52,003 nt of DNA from Methanobrevibacter sp. Its GTDB lineage: Archaea; Methanobacteriota; Methanobacteria; Methanobacteriales; Methanobacteriaceae. Both the position numbers and the translations under genes were made by a program. The DNA lies in NCBI GenBank assembly GCA_017407115.1, contig JAFQXD010000010.1, positions 1 through 52,003 on the forward strand, given 5' to 3'. The notes under the pieces are model-generated. The model was not told the origin of the DNA. It made no database searches and saw only the letters and a list, made by a program, of their open reading frames with translations. Of this stretch, positions 1 to 10,349 are shown piece after piece. Each line of letters opens with the position of its first letter. Position 1 is the stretch's first letter.

Positions 1-3000
1 AGCATTGTGATTAGCATCAACAACAGTAGTAACAGACAAAGTGTAACTTCCAGCAGTCAAATTAGAAACACTTACAACACCATCACCAACAGTTACAACA
101 GCCTCACTGTGACCAACAACCTCAGCAGCAAAACCTGTAGCGCCAGAAACAACTACATCAGAACTGCCTGAAGATCCGTAATCAAATACAATATCAGAAA
201 CGCTTACAGATGAATCAGCCTTATTTACAGTAACATTAACTGTTTTTTCATCTGCTTTAAATTTATTGTCTCCAGCGAATTTAACAGTGAAATTGTAAAT
301 TCCAACATTTAAATCATTAATTTCATATTTTGCAACACCATCAGTAACTCTTACCTCTTTACCGTTTACAGTGACAGTGCCTGTGACATTTTTATTAATT
401 GTAATGTCTATTGCAACAACATCACCATAATTGGCTTTTTGAGGTGCGGTCACTTCAAGGTTTGCATCTTCTTTGGAAACGCTAGCTGCACTGATTCTAT
501 GATAGTAACTTTCAAATTCACCATAATTTCCTGTATAATTGACATATATTCTAAATTCACCTGCATCTTTGATAACATCATTTAAATCAATGACTGTACG
601 GCCATTGACATTGAATTCAGCAGTATTATATAACTTAGGTTCTCCTAGAGAATAGTTTGCATATACATTTAAAGTGATTTTTCCAGTTGCATCACTTGGA
701 AGGTCAATAACCATTGGAGTCAAATTGCCAATTGGGAACTTGCCATTGTCAACCTCAACGTATGGAGGTTCAACGTAAAAGTCCATACCTCCCTGATAAC
801 CTTTAAGAGGTCCATCAATATATTCTTCTGCTATAAATATATGATGGGCACCGATTTTTAAATTAGTGAAAGTGTAGTTAGCCTTTGAATTAACAATAGG
901 AACATAAAATGATTCAACTATATTTACAGGATCATCCCAGTCTTTGCTGTCGTCAACATATCTTGAAAGAACAACACGTAATTGACCAGGTTCATCATCC
1001 TGTGAAATGAATGAGATTGTTTTGTTTTGACCTACGATAATATAATCGTCTCCCCAATCAACTGACACAACCTCAAAGTACCAGTATTCAGAATTCACAT
1101 CATAATCTTTTTCAGTGTATGAAAGTCTGGCCTCATAGCTGCCGAAAGGCAAGTCAGCGAATGAGTAAGAAGCTTTTCCGTTTGTAAATGAAACAAGTTT
1201 AGAGTCATATACTCCCCAGAACAAATTTTCTCCATCATCCATTTCAGTATAAACTGTTACATTTAATTTTCCTTTTGCATCACCTGGAAGTATTAAATAA
1301 ACGTTTCTTTCAGAACCCTTTAATATATCCCTATAATCATATTGGATAGCAGCATAAACTTCAAATGTCTCATTGAATTCTTTTGCAGGATAATAATCAT
1401 CACCAGAATATTTTACAACGACAGTGTGATTTCCCATGGATAATTTGGACGGATTGATAATGATTTCTGAGGAATTTCTCACATAGTCCATTTTATTTCC
1501 GTCAAGAGTTATTGTTAAATCTCCATTTCCTAAATCATTAGGCAATATCACAGTTATTAAATTATCGACACCATATAAATATTCCGCAGCTATTGAAATT
1601 TCATAACCGAAATCGACAGTTTTACTGCTGCTTACATCACCATATTTATTATCTGAGTATGTTACAGACACATTATGTCTTCCGCGGGAAACATCTGCAA
1701 AATCATAGAAGTAGTAATAATGTTGCTCATCTGCAATAGCATCAATGTTTTGTATTAAAAATTCCTTGTTATCAATTAGAATTGTTATTCTGCCCTTAGC
1801 GTTATGATTGACTATGACTTCAATGGAATTTGCTGATGCATGATGCCTGTCATTGATATTAATTTCATCCGGAATGAAAAAGGTTGCAGGAACTACATTA
1901 AATTTGGCCTCATCGGATGAAATTCCCTGAGTTTCACTTGTAAAGTTAACTGAAAGTGTGTGTTCACCCAGACTTAAGCCTGTTGAATTGAAATAGACAG
2001 AACTTGGAGTGTCCGCATCAGTATAGACCAGTTTTCCATCAATGTATAATGAAATATTACCGTCCGCATATACAGGTATTTCAAAATCAACATCACCATA
2101 TCCTCCATCCACTAAAACATTTTCAGGACAATAAGTAATAGTTAAATTTATATCATATTTGTCTACAACATACATGAAGTACACATCATCACTCAAAAGA
2201 TCAGAATCAGATTCACAGGTAATCAAAAGCTCATAATTCCCTTTTTCCAAGCTGGATAAAGGAATTTTTGCCTGACCATCTACAACATCCTTGGAAGCTA
2301 ACAATATATATTCGTAATTATCATCATCCGTAAATTGGTAATAAACACTAACCGTAACATTTACATCATTGGAAGTTTTTACATCAACATATGCATCTTC
2401 ACCAACAATCATGGCTCTTGGAACAGATACAAACGGTTTAACAAATACGCTTCCCCATTTATCCTCAACATCAACTGAACCTGTGAAATTTGCATAAATT
2501 TCAGTATTACCTACAGGCAAATCATTTATTGAAACTTTAGCAGCACCATCCTTTGCATCTGCACTGCCTATTTCTGTAAATACCTCATTATAGTCATCAT
2601 CATATGTAACAGAATATACTTTTAATGTACCTGTTGCATCTTTAGGCAATGCAGTATAGATTTCAAGTGATTCGCCCCATACAATAACATCCTCATCCCA
2701 TTGAATAGTAGATAAAACAGATACATTCACATTAGCGGAGTACTCTGCAAAGTCTTCATCACCAGGATAGTAAATGTTTATAGTGTTCAAACCATAATTC
2801 AGGGCTGAAACATTATATAAATAATCCACGTACTCATCATCATAATAACGATTGAGTTTTTTGCCGTTATATGTAATTTCAATATTGGCAGGATTTAATA
2901 CAGGAGAAAAAACAGTGAATACCGGACGGTCGTAACGGATTACCTCATCATTTACAGAAATTCTATACATTGAATTTGTTAAATTATATGTAAAGCTGGT

Positions 3001-3462
3001 CTCGGCAGGATTGAAATTTTCATCACCTGTGTATTTCACTTTAAAATTATATTCCCCAAATTCATCAAAGGTATAGTCAAACCAAACCCAATCAACATCC
3101 TCTCTTGCAATTTCCTCATCATTCAAGTAAAGTATGACATCCCCTGTAGGATCATCTATGCATTCGCCATCTTCCGGATTGACTGAAACTGAAAATTCAA
3201 CCTCACCATTATAATATACCTCTTCAGGCCAGTTAACAACCAGTGTTACATTATATTTTTCTTCAGGACCATCACCGACAGCTTCATTTCCGCCATCAAT
3301 AGCAATACCCTCGCTTTCATCGATAGGAGATTCAACTATATCTCCCTCATCGCTTGCTGCCAGAGCATCCGGAACATCCATATCATCCGATGCGCTGACA
3401 GCACCAAGTGTTATAATAGCCAGCAACAAAATACCGACTAAAAGAATCTTATTTACCTTCAT
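1..3462 (-). CDS. Adhesin-like protein with Ig-like repeats (3' end outside window)
   Basis: The minus-strand frame is open from the ATG at 3462 to the window edge (about 1154 residues), so the C-terminus is missing. It begins with a signal peptide (MKVNKILLVGILLLAIITLG, then AVSA) and an acidic linker. A series of roughly 90-100 residue Ig-like beta-sandwich units follows. They are marked by repeated endings such as VKYTGDENF, YPGDEDF, VKYSGDDYY and VKFAGDNKF, and by phrases such as LNVGIYNFTV and LTAGSYTLSV. This is the architecture of the surface adhesin-like proteins expanded in Methanobrevibacter; export and surface display are inferred. A TATA-like element near 3525-3530 would drive it. 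The ligand is unknown and no catalytic motif is seen. Confidence 0.9.
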   Translation of the reverse strand, partial: MKVNKILLVGILLLAIITLGAVSASDDMDVPDALAASDEGDIVESPIDESEGIAIDGGNEAVGDGPEEKYNVTLVVNWPEEVYYNGEVEFSVSVNPEDGECIDDPTGDVILYLNDEEIAREDVDWVWFDYTFDEFGEYNFKVKYTGDENFNPAETSFTYNLTNSMYRISVNDEVIRYDRPVFTVFSPVLNPANIEITYNGKKLNRYYDDEYVDYLYNVSALNYGLNTINIYYPGDEDFAEYSANVNVSVLSTIQWDEDVIVWGESLEIYTALPKDATGTLKVYSVTYDDDYNEVFTEIGSADAKDGAAKVSINDLPVGNTEIYANFTGSVDVEDKWGSVFVKPFVSVPRAMIVGEDAYVDVKTSNDVNVTVSVYYQFTDDDNYEYILLASKDVVDGQAKIPLSSLEKGNYELLITCESDSDLLSDDVYFMYVVDKYDINLTITYCPENVLVDGGYGDVDFEIPVYADGNISLYIDGKLVYTDADTPSSVYFNSTGLSLGEHTLSVNFTSETQGISSDEAKFNVVPATFFIPDEININDRHHASANSIEVIVNHNAKGRITILIDNKEFLIQNIDAIADEQHYYYFYDFADVSRGRHNVSVTYSDNKYGDVSSSKTVDFGYEISIAAEYLYGVDNLITVILPNDLGNGDLTITLDGNKMDYVRNSSEIIINPSKLSMGNHTVVVKYSGDDYYPAKEFNETFEVYAAIQYDYRDILKGSERNVYLILPGDAKGKLNVTVYTEMDDGENLFWGVYDSKLVSFTNGKASYSFADLPFGSYEARLSYTEKDYDVNSEYWYFEVVSVDWGDDYIIVGQNKTISFISQDDEPGQLRVVLSRYVDDSKDWDDPVNIVESFYVPIVNSKANYTFTNLKIGAHHIFIAEEYIDGPLKGYQGGMDFYVEPPYVEVDNGKFPIGNLTPMVIDLPSDATGKITLNVYANYSLGEPKLYNTAEFNVNGRTVIDLNDVIKDAGEFRIYVNYTGNYGEFESYYHRISAASVSKEDANLEVTAPQKANYGDVVAIDITINKNVTGTVTVNGKEVRVTDGVAKYEINDLNVGIYNFTVKFAGDNKFKADEKTVNVTVNKADSSVSVSDIVFDYGSSGSSDVVVSGATGFAAEVVGHSEAVVTVGDGVVSVSNLTAGSYTLSVTTVVDANHNA

Positions 3463-3899
3463 AAAAACCACATGATTATTATTATATTCGAATTGAATAT
3501 ACTATAATATATTAATATCATAAGTTATAAAAGTTTAGATAAAACAAAAACATTTAGAAAATAAACTAAAAATTTCTAAATAATATCAACTATTTTCATT
3601 CAAATACTAATTAAATAATATAATAAAAATATTATAAGAATTACATATAATTGCAATGAAAAAATTAAACATTAAATTAAATTTCACGATTATATTTAAA
3701 CAAATCATTATAAGTAGTATGCGAATTTTTGATATTGTACTACATTTCCCGAATTATTAACTGCAAATACTAACTTCTACATTTTAAGGGAACACAAATA
3801 ATCATCAAACCCCCGTAAAAAAAACTGTGAAAACTTTAAGAAAAATAATTATACCTGATTCAATAAAACTAATTATTATAATAATTAGGAGGAGTTAAT
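3463..3899. promoter_or_regulatory. Divergent intergenic region between two surface-protein genes
   Basis: This 437-bp AT-rich spacer has no credible reading frame. Leftward, an ACTTTTATAAC-like TATA element around 3518-3530 precedes the adhesin gene, with an imperfect palindrome (ATATTCGAATTGAATAT, 3485-3501) between it and the start. Rightward, AT-rich TATA-like sequence and a strong AGGAGG (about 3887-3892) precede the TTG start of the next gene. Confidence 0.5.
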
Positions 3900-5018
3900 T
3901 TGGCTAATAAAAATATTTTCATATTATTTTTTATAATTTTGTCTTTATTTTGTTTAATTTCTTCAGTCAGTGCTGCAAATAGTGATTTAACTGACAATTC
4001 TAATAACAGCATTACAGATGAGTCCAGTTTACAACTTTCTCTTTGTGATGATGAAGGAATTAATCAAAATGTTAATACTACTTCAGATATAACTGGTAAT
4101 GCTTCATCCACTAATCAGAATACTTCTGTTAAATCCAAAAATTCAAGCGCAGTCATTAAAAAAACCCCTAAAGTATGGATGAAGAAGATGATTGTTAAAT
4201 CTGACAAGGAACTTATTATAACCCTTAAATCAGATATGAAAGGAACAATCTATTATACAACAGACGGTAAAACCCCAACTGTTCACAGCAAAATATATAA
4301 AAACTCTTTAAAATTAAAATCAAATGAGGTTTTAAAATTTTTTGCTGTTTCAAAAGATGGGAGTAAATCAAAAGTTGTTACATATAAAAGAATTTTGGGT
4401 AAAACTTCAAAAGGATATGTTGAAAAGCTCTACTACGGCAATCTATCTTCAACAGAAACCATTGCATTAATTGTTGGAGTTCATGTTGGGGAGTACGGAA
4501 TGCACAAGGCAATACAAAAAAGCCTGGCTAAGCTAAACACTAACTTAAAAAGAAAATATGTGCTGTATTACATTCATGTGACTAAAGACCAGAACAGTTA
4601 TTCAAAAAGCAGAATGAACGGCCAAACATTAGGAAACAAATACATAATAAATGATATAGTTAAGGAAAACCCTCAAATAACAACAGATGTTCATGAAACA
4701 AACTATAAACTTAGCGGATACAAATATCCTCGATTCATCCATATGATTTCCAATAAGAATATTAAAAGTGTCCACATAAGTAACAATATGCATAAAAAAT
4801 CATCTGTTTATTTAAATAGATTGCTGAAATTGACACCGCATATTAAAAGATTTGATCCGCAGTTAGGTTCTAGTCCTGCCTATATTACAGTGCCTATTGC
4901 CAATAAGGGTTTAGTTTCTTATATCTATGAAACAGAGATTTCTTACTCAAAAGCTGTAAAACAGGATTATGCAGACAAATATATTAAAGCTTTGGATAAA
5001 GTTGATTTATCCTTCTAG
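3900..5018 (+). CDS. Secreted M14-like putative zinc carboxypeptidase with chitobiase-C-like domain
   Basis: The 372-residue protein starts at TTG behind a strong AGGAGG. Residues 1-25 are a signal peptide. A Ser/Asn/Thr-rich linker follows to about residue 88. Residues 90-165 hold a small beta domain with GTIYYTTDGKTPT, the signature seen in chitobiase/beta-hexosaminidase C-terminal-like domains. Residues 170-372 resemble the M14/AstE zinc carboxypeptidase fold: H195-V-G-E198 (HxxE) and H265 (TDVHE) are candidate zinc ligands, R238/N240 candidate substrate binders, and E344 or E346 (YIYETE) the candidate catalytic glutamate. Secretion in a pseudomurein-walled archaeon suggests processing of cell-wall peptides, which is inference. 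It is flanked by adhesin genes. The fold call rests on motifs only. Confidence 0.65.
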   Translation: MANKNIFILFFIILSLFCLISSVSAANSDLTDNSNNSITDESSLQLSLCDDEGINQNVNTTSDITGNASSTNQNTSVKSKNSSAVIKKTPKVWMKKMIVKSDKELIITLKSDMKGTIYYTTDGKTPTVHSKIYKNSLKLKSNEVLKFFAVSKDGSKSKVVTYKRILGKTSKGYVEKLYYGNLSSTETIALIVGVHVGEYGMHKAIQKSLAKLNTNLKRKYVLYYIHVTKDQNSYSKSRMNGQTLGNKYIINDIVKENPQITTDVHETNYKLSGYKYPRFIHMISNKNIKSVHISNNMHKKSSVYLNRLLKLTPHIKRFDPQLGSSPAYITVPIANKGLVSYIYETEISYSKAVKQDYADKYIKALDKVDLSF

Positions 5019-5127
5019 CTTTATTTTTCTATTTTTTAAAAAAAAAAGCCTACAAAAACATTAATACTTAAAATTACTACATCGATGAGTTGATTTAAAA
5101 AAAAGAAAGTTTGTAGGTAGAGACTAC
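5019..5127. terminator. T-rich convergent terminator region
   Basis: Between two converging genes lies a run of T then A (about 5023-5050). It gives oligo-U 3' ends on both strands, as expected for archaeal intrinsic termination. No long stem is visible. Confidence 0.4.
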
Positions 5128-8100
5128 CTACTTAACAGTAATTTTTACGTTTACAGATTTTGCCTTGTTGTAGTATGCATTACCTCCAAAGTTAACTGTT
5201 GCTGTGTATTTGCCGTTTTTGGTTAACTTGTTAAGCTTAAAGGTAGCAACACCTTTAGTTGTGGTATATGCAGTGTAGGTTTTCTTGTTAACTTTAATTG
5301 TAACCTTAACCTTTTGTTTGACATTCAAAGTTACAGTGTACTTTTTGGTTTTGTCAGTGCGTTTAAAGGTTTTCGCTTTAGCAGTTATCTTTGGAGTTGC
5401 CTTTGTAACTTTAACAGTAACCTTTTTGGTGGAATTGAGATAATTATCGTTTCCGGCAAATTTCAATACCACACTGTAAGTTTTTGGAGTCAAACTAGTG
5501 ACAAGCCATTTAACTTGGCCGTTCTTATCTGTTTTTGCTGCTTTAAGTGCATTGATGTTTGTTGACACTGAAACGCCTTCAACCGGTTTGTTGTTACCAT
5601 CAGTCAATGTTGCAACTAAATATTTTTTGCCGTTATCATAGACAACGCTAACTGATTTAGTAGTAATTGAAGTAGTAGTTTTCGCAACAGTGACATTTGC
5701 ACTGGCGCTTGAAGTGTCATAGTTATCGTTTGTGCCGTCAAAAGTAATCACAGCAGTGTAATTGCCTGCAGGCACATCTTTAGTAGGTACTTTAATTTGA
5801 GCGTTATCATCGGTTGTGTAGTTTTTAACACCATTCAAGTCAACAGATATTGTTTTTCCAGTTAAATTATAACCTTCAAAGTCACTTAAAGTAATTATTA
5901 AATAATCTTCTGCACCATATACGGTTGATACATCTGCAGTTGTAATGTTGGTAGGTCTTTGGCCTATTGTTAATGTAATTACCTTCTTATTATTATTCGC
6001 ATTATTATTATTCACATTATCGAATCTGTAGGCGTGATGTTCAACAGTCATTACCGCATTATATGAACCTGCATCCAAATCAACAATCCACTCTTCGTTA
6101 GTAAGATATGAATAATTGGCAACGGAAACTCCATTTTTAGATACCCTGATTGTAATAATCACATCATTTACAGCAACATTGTTTTCAGTTGCATTGAGTA
6201 ATATTGTTTCACCTGATCCATAAATGGAATTGAAGTTAGCTACATTTAACTTAAGTATAGGAACATTTGTATCATACCAGTTATTTCCTTCGCTAGCTGT
6301 GTTGTCCCAGAAAGTACAGTTTTTAGCTTTACCTGAATAAAATGCTCCACCACGTTCAATGGCAGAATTACCATTGAAACTGCAGTTTACTGCATCACTG
6401 CCCATAACAGCTCCACCATAATGAGCTGCACGGTTGTTTGTGAAAGTACAATTAGCTACAATAAAACGAGGATTGGAACATATAGCTCCTCCATCTGCAT
6501 TTGCAGAACAGTTTATGAAATTAGAATTGTACATAGTTCCGAAACTAACTTCTTTAACAGCACCTCCGGAAGCATTACTTGAACAGTTGGTGAAGTTACA
6601 CTTGTCTATATCTCCGGATCCAATGAAAACTGCTCCGCCTTCGCCACCTTTCGCATGACAATTATTGAAATTACAGTTAACTACAGAATTTGCACTATTA
6701 ATAGCACCACCTGAACCATTGGCATAACTATTGGTGAAATTACAATTTAAAACATTTTGAGCACCTTGAATAGATCCTCCAGTATTATTAGCGACATTAT
6801 CGATGAAAGTACAGTTAGTGATTGAATTACCATACACCGCACCAGCATAATCACTGGCAGTGTTGCCTATGAATGTACAGTTTATAGTAGGATCATTAGT
6901 ACTGTGCTTAGCACCACCCCATTTGGCCTTGTTGTTGGTAAATGTACAGTTTGTTGCAGTGCCCTTATACATTGCTCCACCGCTTTCAGCAGAACATTTT
7001 TCGAAATTGGAGTTATAAGCCTTTACACCACCATAAATAGCTCCACCTTGATAACGAGTGGAACAATTGAAGAAATATGAATTATTCATGGTATAGTCAT
7101 TACCATTACCATCTCCCCAAAGAATGGCACCTCCATGACCATTTGATGAACAGTTTATGAAATTGGAATTCAATATGGAAAATGCATGAAATGCACCAGT
7201 TTTACCAATAGCACCACCGCTACCACTGGTGGAATAACAATTGGTGAAATTGGAATTTAAGATAATACCATTATTTCCAGACCAACCAACAGCACCATGA
7301 TTATTAGCATGGCAGTTATCAAAAGTACTGTCAGTCAAGATACCATACTCACCAAACCAATAGATTGCACTTCCATAACTGGATGAATTACAGTTGGCGA
7401 AATTGGAATTGGAAACAGTACAGTTTTTTGAATTAACCCTAATAGCTCCACCACGACCTTCAGTAGTACAGTTGAAGAAATTGGAATTTTTAACAGTGCC
7501 GTTGACATTATTCAAAGTAACCGCACCATTGTTACATTCAGTAAAATTTGAATCGGAAACAGTGCAGTTTTCAGAATTGATAAATACAGCACTACCCTCA
7601 TCTCCGGCAGTACAGTTGAAGAAATTACAATCTGTTATGGTACCATTAACATTGTGCCAATTAATAGCACCACCGTCCCAGTTGACAGAAGCGTTGGCAA
7701 ATTTTGAATTGGAAATTATACCATTTATTCCACTCCAGTAAATAGCTCCACCTCCTGAAGTGTGACCGACACTGTATGCAGTGAGATTTACGAAATTGGA
7801 ATTATCTATAATACCATTGGCACCTTCCCATATAATGGCTCCGCCTTGACCTTTAACAACATGACAATTAGCGAAACTGGAACCTGATACAGTACCCTTA
7901 ATACCTACCCATTTAATGGAACCCGCATTGTCACGGGGATTGCAGTTATCAAAATTTGAATTGGAAACAGTTCCCTCATCACCATTCCAGAGAATAGCTC
8001 CTGCATTACTTGCATAGCAGTCAGTGAAATTACAATTGGTTATGCAACCTTTATCACCAACCCAATTTATGGCTCCCCCATCGTAATCAGATGTGACATT

Positions 8101-8619
8101 TGAAAAAGTACAGTTGTCGATTACACCATTATCTCCGTTCCAGACAATAGGTGAATTGTAACCGTTATGTTTTCCATTTACAAAATTTATATCTTTTAAT
8201 ACAAGATTCCGAGCATTTACAATAAAGAAACTTGCCCCATTAGCCGCATCTATGGTATGGCCATTACCATTAATTGTCAATGAACGGTTGACAGTTATTC
8301 CATTACTATCAACAACAAGAATTTGAGTACCACTTACTGGATCAGTATAATATTCAGCACCAATAAATGTATAATCCCTATCTAAAGAGATATTGCCATC
8401 AGAAGAATTATCAATTTTAAAAACTAATCCTCCAAATGTTGTTTTATTTATAAAACTATCACTTGCAGTATTTACATTATCGTTAACGTTTTCTATGACA
8501 TCATCACTGTCATCTACACCAACAACATCACTTGTAACATTTTCTGCAGCACTTACGGCCGAAACTGCCAATAACGAAACAAGAATGATTGTTAGCATCA
8601 TTGTCTTTTTGTTTAGCAA
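5128..8619 (-). CDS. Adhesin-like protein: beta-helix repeats plus Ig-like C-terminal domains
   Basis: The product has 1163 residues. The start is TTG at 8619, eight bases after a clear AGGAGG. A signal peptide ends near AVSA (residues 1-24). From about residue 95 to 780 there are some 25 short degenerate repeats of the type NSNFxNCxAxxxGGAI, the pattern of right-handed parallel beta-helix (PMP/pectate-lyase-like) domains. Ig-like modules follow (about 800-1060, with TTADVSTVYG and FAGNDNY), and a Lys-rich final module contains the closing phrase FGGNAYY. There is no C-terminal membrane helix, so wall attachment would be non-covalent or through the basic end module. Surface adhesion is the usual family assignment; the ligand is unknown. 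Confidence 0.88.
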   Translation of the reverse strand: MLNKKTMMLTIILVSLLAVSAVSAAENVTSDVVGVDDSDDVIENVNDNVNTASDSFINKTTFGGLVFKIDNSSDGNISLDRDYTFIGAEYYTDPVSGTQILVVDSNGITVNRSLTINGNGHTIDAANGASFFIVNARNLVLKDINFVNGKHNGYNSPIVWNGDNGVIDNCTFSNVTSDYDGGAINWVGDKGCITNCNFTDCYASNAGAILWNGDEGTVSNSNFDNCNPRDNAGSIKWVGIKGTVSGSSFANCHVVKGQGGAIIWEGANGIIDNSNFVNLTAYSVGHTSGGGAIYWSGINGIISNSKFANASVNWDGGAINWHNVNGTITDCNFFNCTAGDEGSAVFINSENCTVSDSNFTECNNGAVTLNNVNGTVKNSNFFNCTTEGRGGAIRVNSKNCTVSNSNFANCNSSSYGSAIYWFGEYGILTDSTFDNCHANNHGAVGWSGNNGIILNSNFTNCYSTSGSGGAIGKTGAFHAFSILNSNFINCSSNGHGGAILWGDGNGNDYTMNNSYFFNCSTRYQGGAIYGGVKAYNSNFEKCSAESGGAMYKGTATNCTFTNNKAKWGGAKHSTNDPTINCTFIGNTASDYAGAVYGNSITNCTFIDNVANNTGGSIQGAQNVLNCNFTNSYANGSGGAINSANSVVNCNFNNCHAKGGEGGAVFIGSGDIDKCNFTNCSSNASGGAVKEVSFGTMYNSNFINCSANADGGAICSNPRFIVANCTFTNNRAAHYGGAVMGSDAVNCSFNGNSAIERGGAFYSGKAKNCTFWDNTASEGNNWYDTNVPILKLNVANFNSIYGSGETILLNATENNVAVNDVIITIRVSKNGVSVANYSYLTNEEWIVDLDAGSYNAVMTVEHHAYRFDNVNNNNANNNKKVITLTIGQRPTNITTADVSTVYGAEDYLIITLSDFEGYNLTGKTISVDLNGVKNYTTDDNAQIKVPTKDVPAGNYTAVITFDGTNDNYDTSSASANVTVAKTTTSITTKSVSVVYDNGKKYLVATLTDGNNKPVEGVSVSTNINALKAAKTDKNGQVKWLVTSLTPKTYSVVLKFAGNDNYLNSTKKVTVKVTKATPKITAKAKTFKRTDKTKKYTVTLNVKQKVKVTIKVNKKTYTAYTTTKGVATFKLNKLTKNGKYTATVNFGGNAYYNKAKSVNVKITVK

Positions 8620-8938
8620 AATGTTTTCCTCCTTAAAATAAGTTTTATTATGATATTTATTTATTTATTACAAATGTTATAATATTTACGACTCATAACG
8701 GTCCAAAATACTAAAACAACCATTAATTATTTCATCCCATAAAAACACTATCTTATCAAAGAACAATGAAAATAGTTGCAAAAATACAAGTTAATGAAAG
8801 AACAAAACAAAAAAAATAACGGCAATGAAATTCTAATATAATTGAGTGTTATGTCCTAATGACCACACTACAGTTTATATTAAGTAAAAATAGTATCAAA
8901 TATTATTTTAATATCATCAGAATTTCATCATTTTAATA
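8620..8938. other. Intergenic region, no gene seen
   Basis: This 319-bp AT-rich spacer carries the ribosome binding site and presumed promoter of the leftward beta-helix adhesin gene at its left end. At its right end it holds the 3' region of the acidic small-protein gene. The longest frames are under 20 codons. No tRNA or convincing hairpin was found. Confidence 0.5.
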
Positions 8939-9145
8939 TTAATCATCAAAATATAGCATGAACTCATCAGATTCGGAAGTTTCACTAAACTCTTTAATGA
9001 ACTCATTCAAATCATTGATGAATTCCTCTTTTCTTTTTTCCAGATTTTCAATTTTAGAATAGTCTTTTTTAACGGCTATAGACATTATTATATCATCAGT
9101 TTCAAGGGTTATTTCAGGATATAGGGAATCTATGAAATCATCCAT
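8939..9145 (-). CDS. Small acidic protein downstream of hmgA, unknown function
   Basis: I do not recognise this 68-residue acidic protein. I chose the ATG at 9145 because GAGG lies five to six bases upstream and the codon begins one base after the hmgA stop (TAG-T-ATG). An earlier in-frame start would overlap hmgA by over 50 bases. The sequence opens MDDFIDSLYPEITLETDDII and continues with a predicted charged helix (KIENLEKRKEEFINDLNEFI) and a DDE-rich tail. Tight coupling suggests co-transcription with hmgA. It has no signal peptide or membrane segment. Confidence 0.65.
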   Translation of the reverse strand: MDDFIDSLYPEITLETDDIIMSIAVKKDYSKIENLEKRKEEFINDLNEFIKEFSETSESDEFMLYFDD

Positions 9146-9146
9146 A

Positions 9147-10349
9147 CTATCCTCTGCCATGTTGCTGGTGCGCTCTTGCAAGATGTCCTGCAGCAATTGC
9201 TCCAACTAAAGATAATTCTCCAGCCAAAACAGTGCATGCTACAATTTCTGCAAATTCTCGAGCTTTACCTGAACCGGCAACGCCCAATATTTCCAATCCT
9301 TCATGAGCAACTTCAAGACTGGTTCCTCCGCCAACAGTAGCTACCGGCAAATCGGGCAGGTTAACTGAGAAATATAAATCACCATTTCTGTTTTCTGCAG
9401 TTGTGATACCAAGTGATCCTTCAACAACATGTGCTGCATCCTGACCGGTTGCCAAAAATATAGCTGCAACCATATTCGCATAATGCGCATTGAATGCCAT
9501 GCTTCCGGAAGCTGCAGAACCTATCAGATTTTTAGCCGTATTCACTTCAACGATTGTATCGACTTCTGTTTTGAGTTTTTTAGCTACAATCTCTTTTGGT
9601 ATTAATATGTCTGCTATAACGCTTTTTCCTCTTCCTTCTACAATATTTATAGCAGCAGGCTTTTTATCAACACAGACATTACCGCTTAATGCAAGATGTG
9701 TTGCATCGGTATCCTGTGCAAGTTTTTCTAGGATTTTTTCAGAAGCTATTGTCACCATGTTCATTCCCATACTGTCTCCGGTTGAGAAAACGAATCTTGG
9801 ATAAACATAGCTTCCCACAATTAAGATAGGATCAATTTTTATTAGTTTTCCGTGTGAGGTTGTGCTTTCTGCAATCGCTTTTAACTCATCAAAATTATCG
9901 ATAAACCATTGTTTAATCTTTAAAGCGTCACTGACACCATCACATTTAATTGCTGGTGCACGAGTCATAATGTCTGAGACCACTCTCACATTGGCTCCTC
10001 CTGATGAGGTAATGGTTGATGCACCTCTGTTGATTGATGCGACCAATGCTCCTTCGGAAGTTGCAAGAGGAACGAATACCTCTCTTTTACAGTATTCCCC
10101 ATTGACTTTTAATGGCCCTGCTATTCCCATCGGAAGCTGCAATACACCAATTGAGTTTTCGATGTTACGGGCTGATGCCCTTTCCATATCTAAAGTATAA
10201 TTTGAGATATTAGACAAATCGATTTCATATTTTTGCTCTAGAAACTCCCTTCTAATATCTGTTGCCTCTTTGGCTGAAACTTCACTGTCAACCTGATAAA
10301 GCTTCATTTCGCCTTTCAATAATTTATCAATAATTTCCTGATTTGTCAT
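9147..10349 (-). CDS. hmgA: 3-hydroxy-3-methylglutaryl-CoA reductase (NADPH)
   Basis: HMG-CoA reductase makes mevalonate for archaeal isoprenoid lipids. The 400 residues match the family's archaeal class I size. Recognisable elements are ENSIGVLQLPMGIAGPL (64-80), the catalytic Glu in TSEGALVAS (E99), the catalytic Lys in DKKPAAIN (229-230), Asp in GQDAAH (D304) and the C-terminal His in HLARAHQQHG (H394). The ATG at 10349 shares its A with the TAA of the upstream sucD gene (TAATG), so the two are translationally coupled. The enzyme is cytosolic. Confidence 0.97.
   Translation of the reverse strand: MTNQEIIDKLLKGEMKLYQVDSEVSAKEATDIRREFLEQKYEIDLSNISNYTLDMERASARNIENSIGVLQLPMGIAGPLKVNGEYCKREVFVPLATSEGALVASINRGASTITSSGGANVRVVSDIMTRAPAIKCDGVSDALKIKQWFIDNFDELKAIAESTTSHGKLIKIDPILIVGSYVYPRFVFSTGDSMGMNMVTIASEKILEKLAQDTDATHLALSGNVCVDKKPAAINIVEGRGKSVIADILIPKEIVAKKLKTEVDTIVEVNTAKNLIGSAASGSMAFNAHYANMVAAIFLATGQDAAHVVEGSLGITTAENRNGDLYFSVNLPDLPVATVGGGTSLEVAHEGLEILGVAGSGKAREFAEIVACTVLAGELSLVGAIAAGHLARAHQQHGRG

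Noticed and set aside
5314..8641. Several plus-strand open frames of 74-115 codons opposite the beta-helix adhesin gene
   Set aside because: They are antisense shadows of a repetitive gene, lack ribosome binding sites and have implausible composition.
9490..10200. Plus-strand open frames of 104 and 112 codons opposite hmgA
   Set aside because: hmgA has every catalytic motif on the other strand; the antisense frames show no family signature or start signals.
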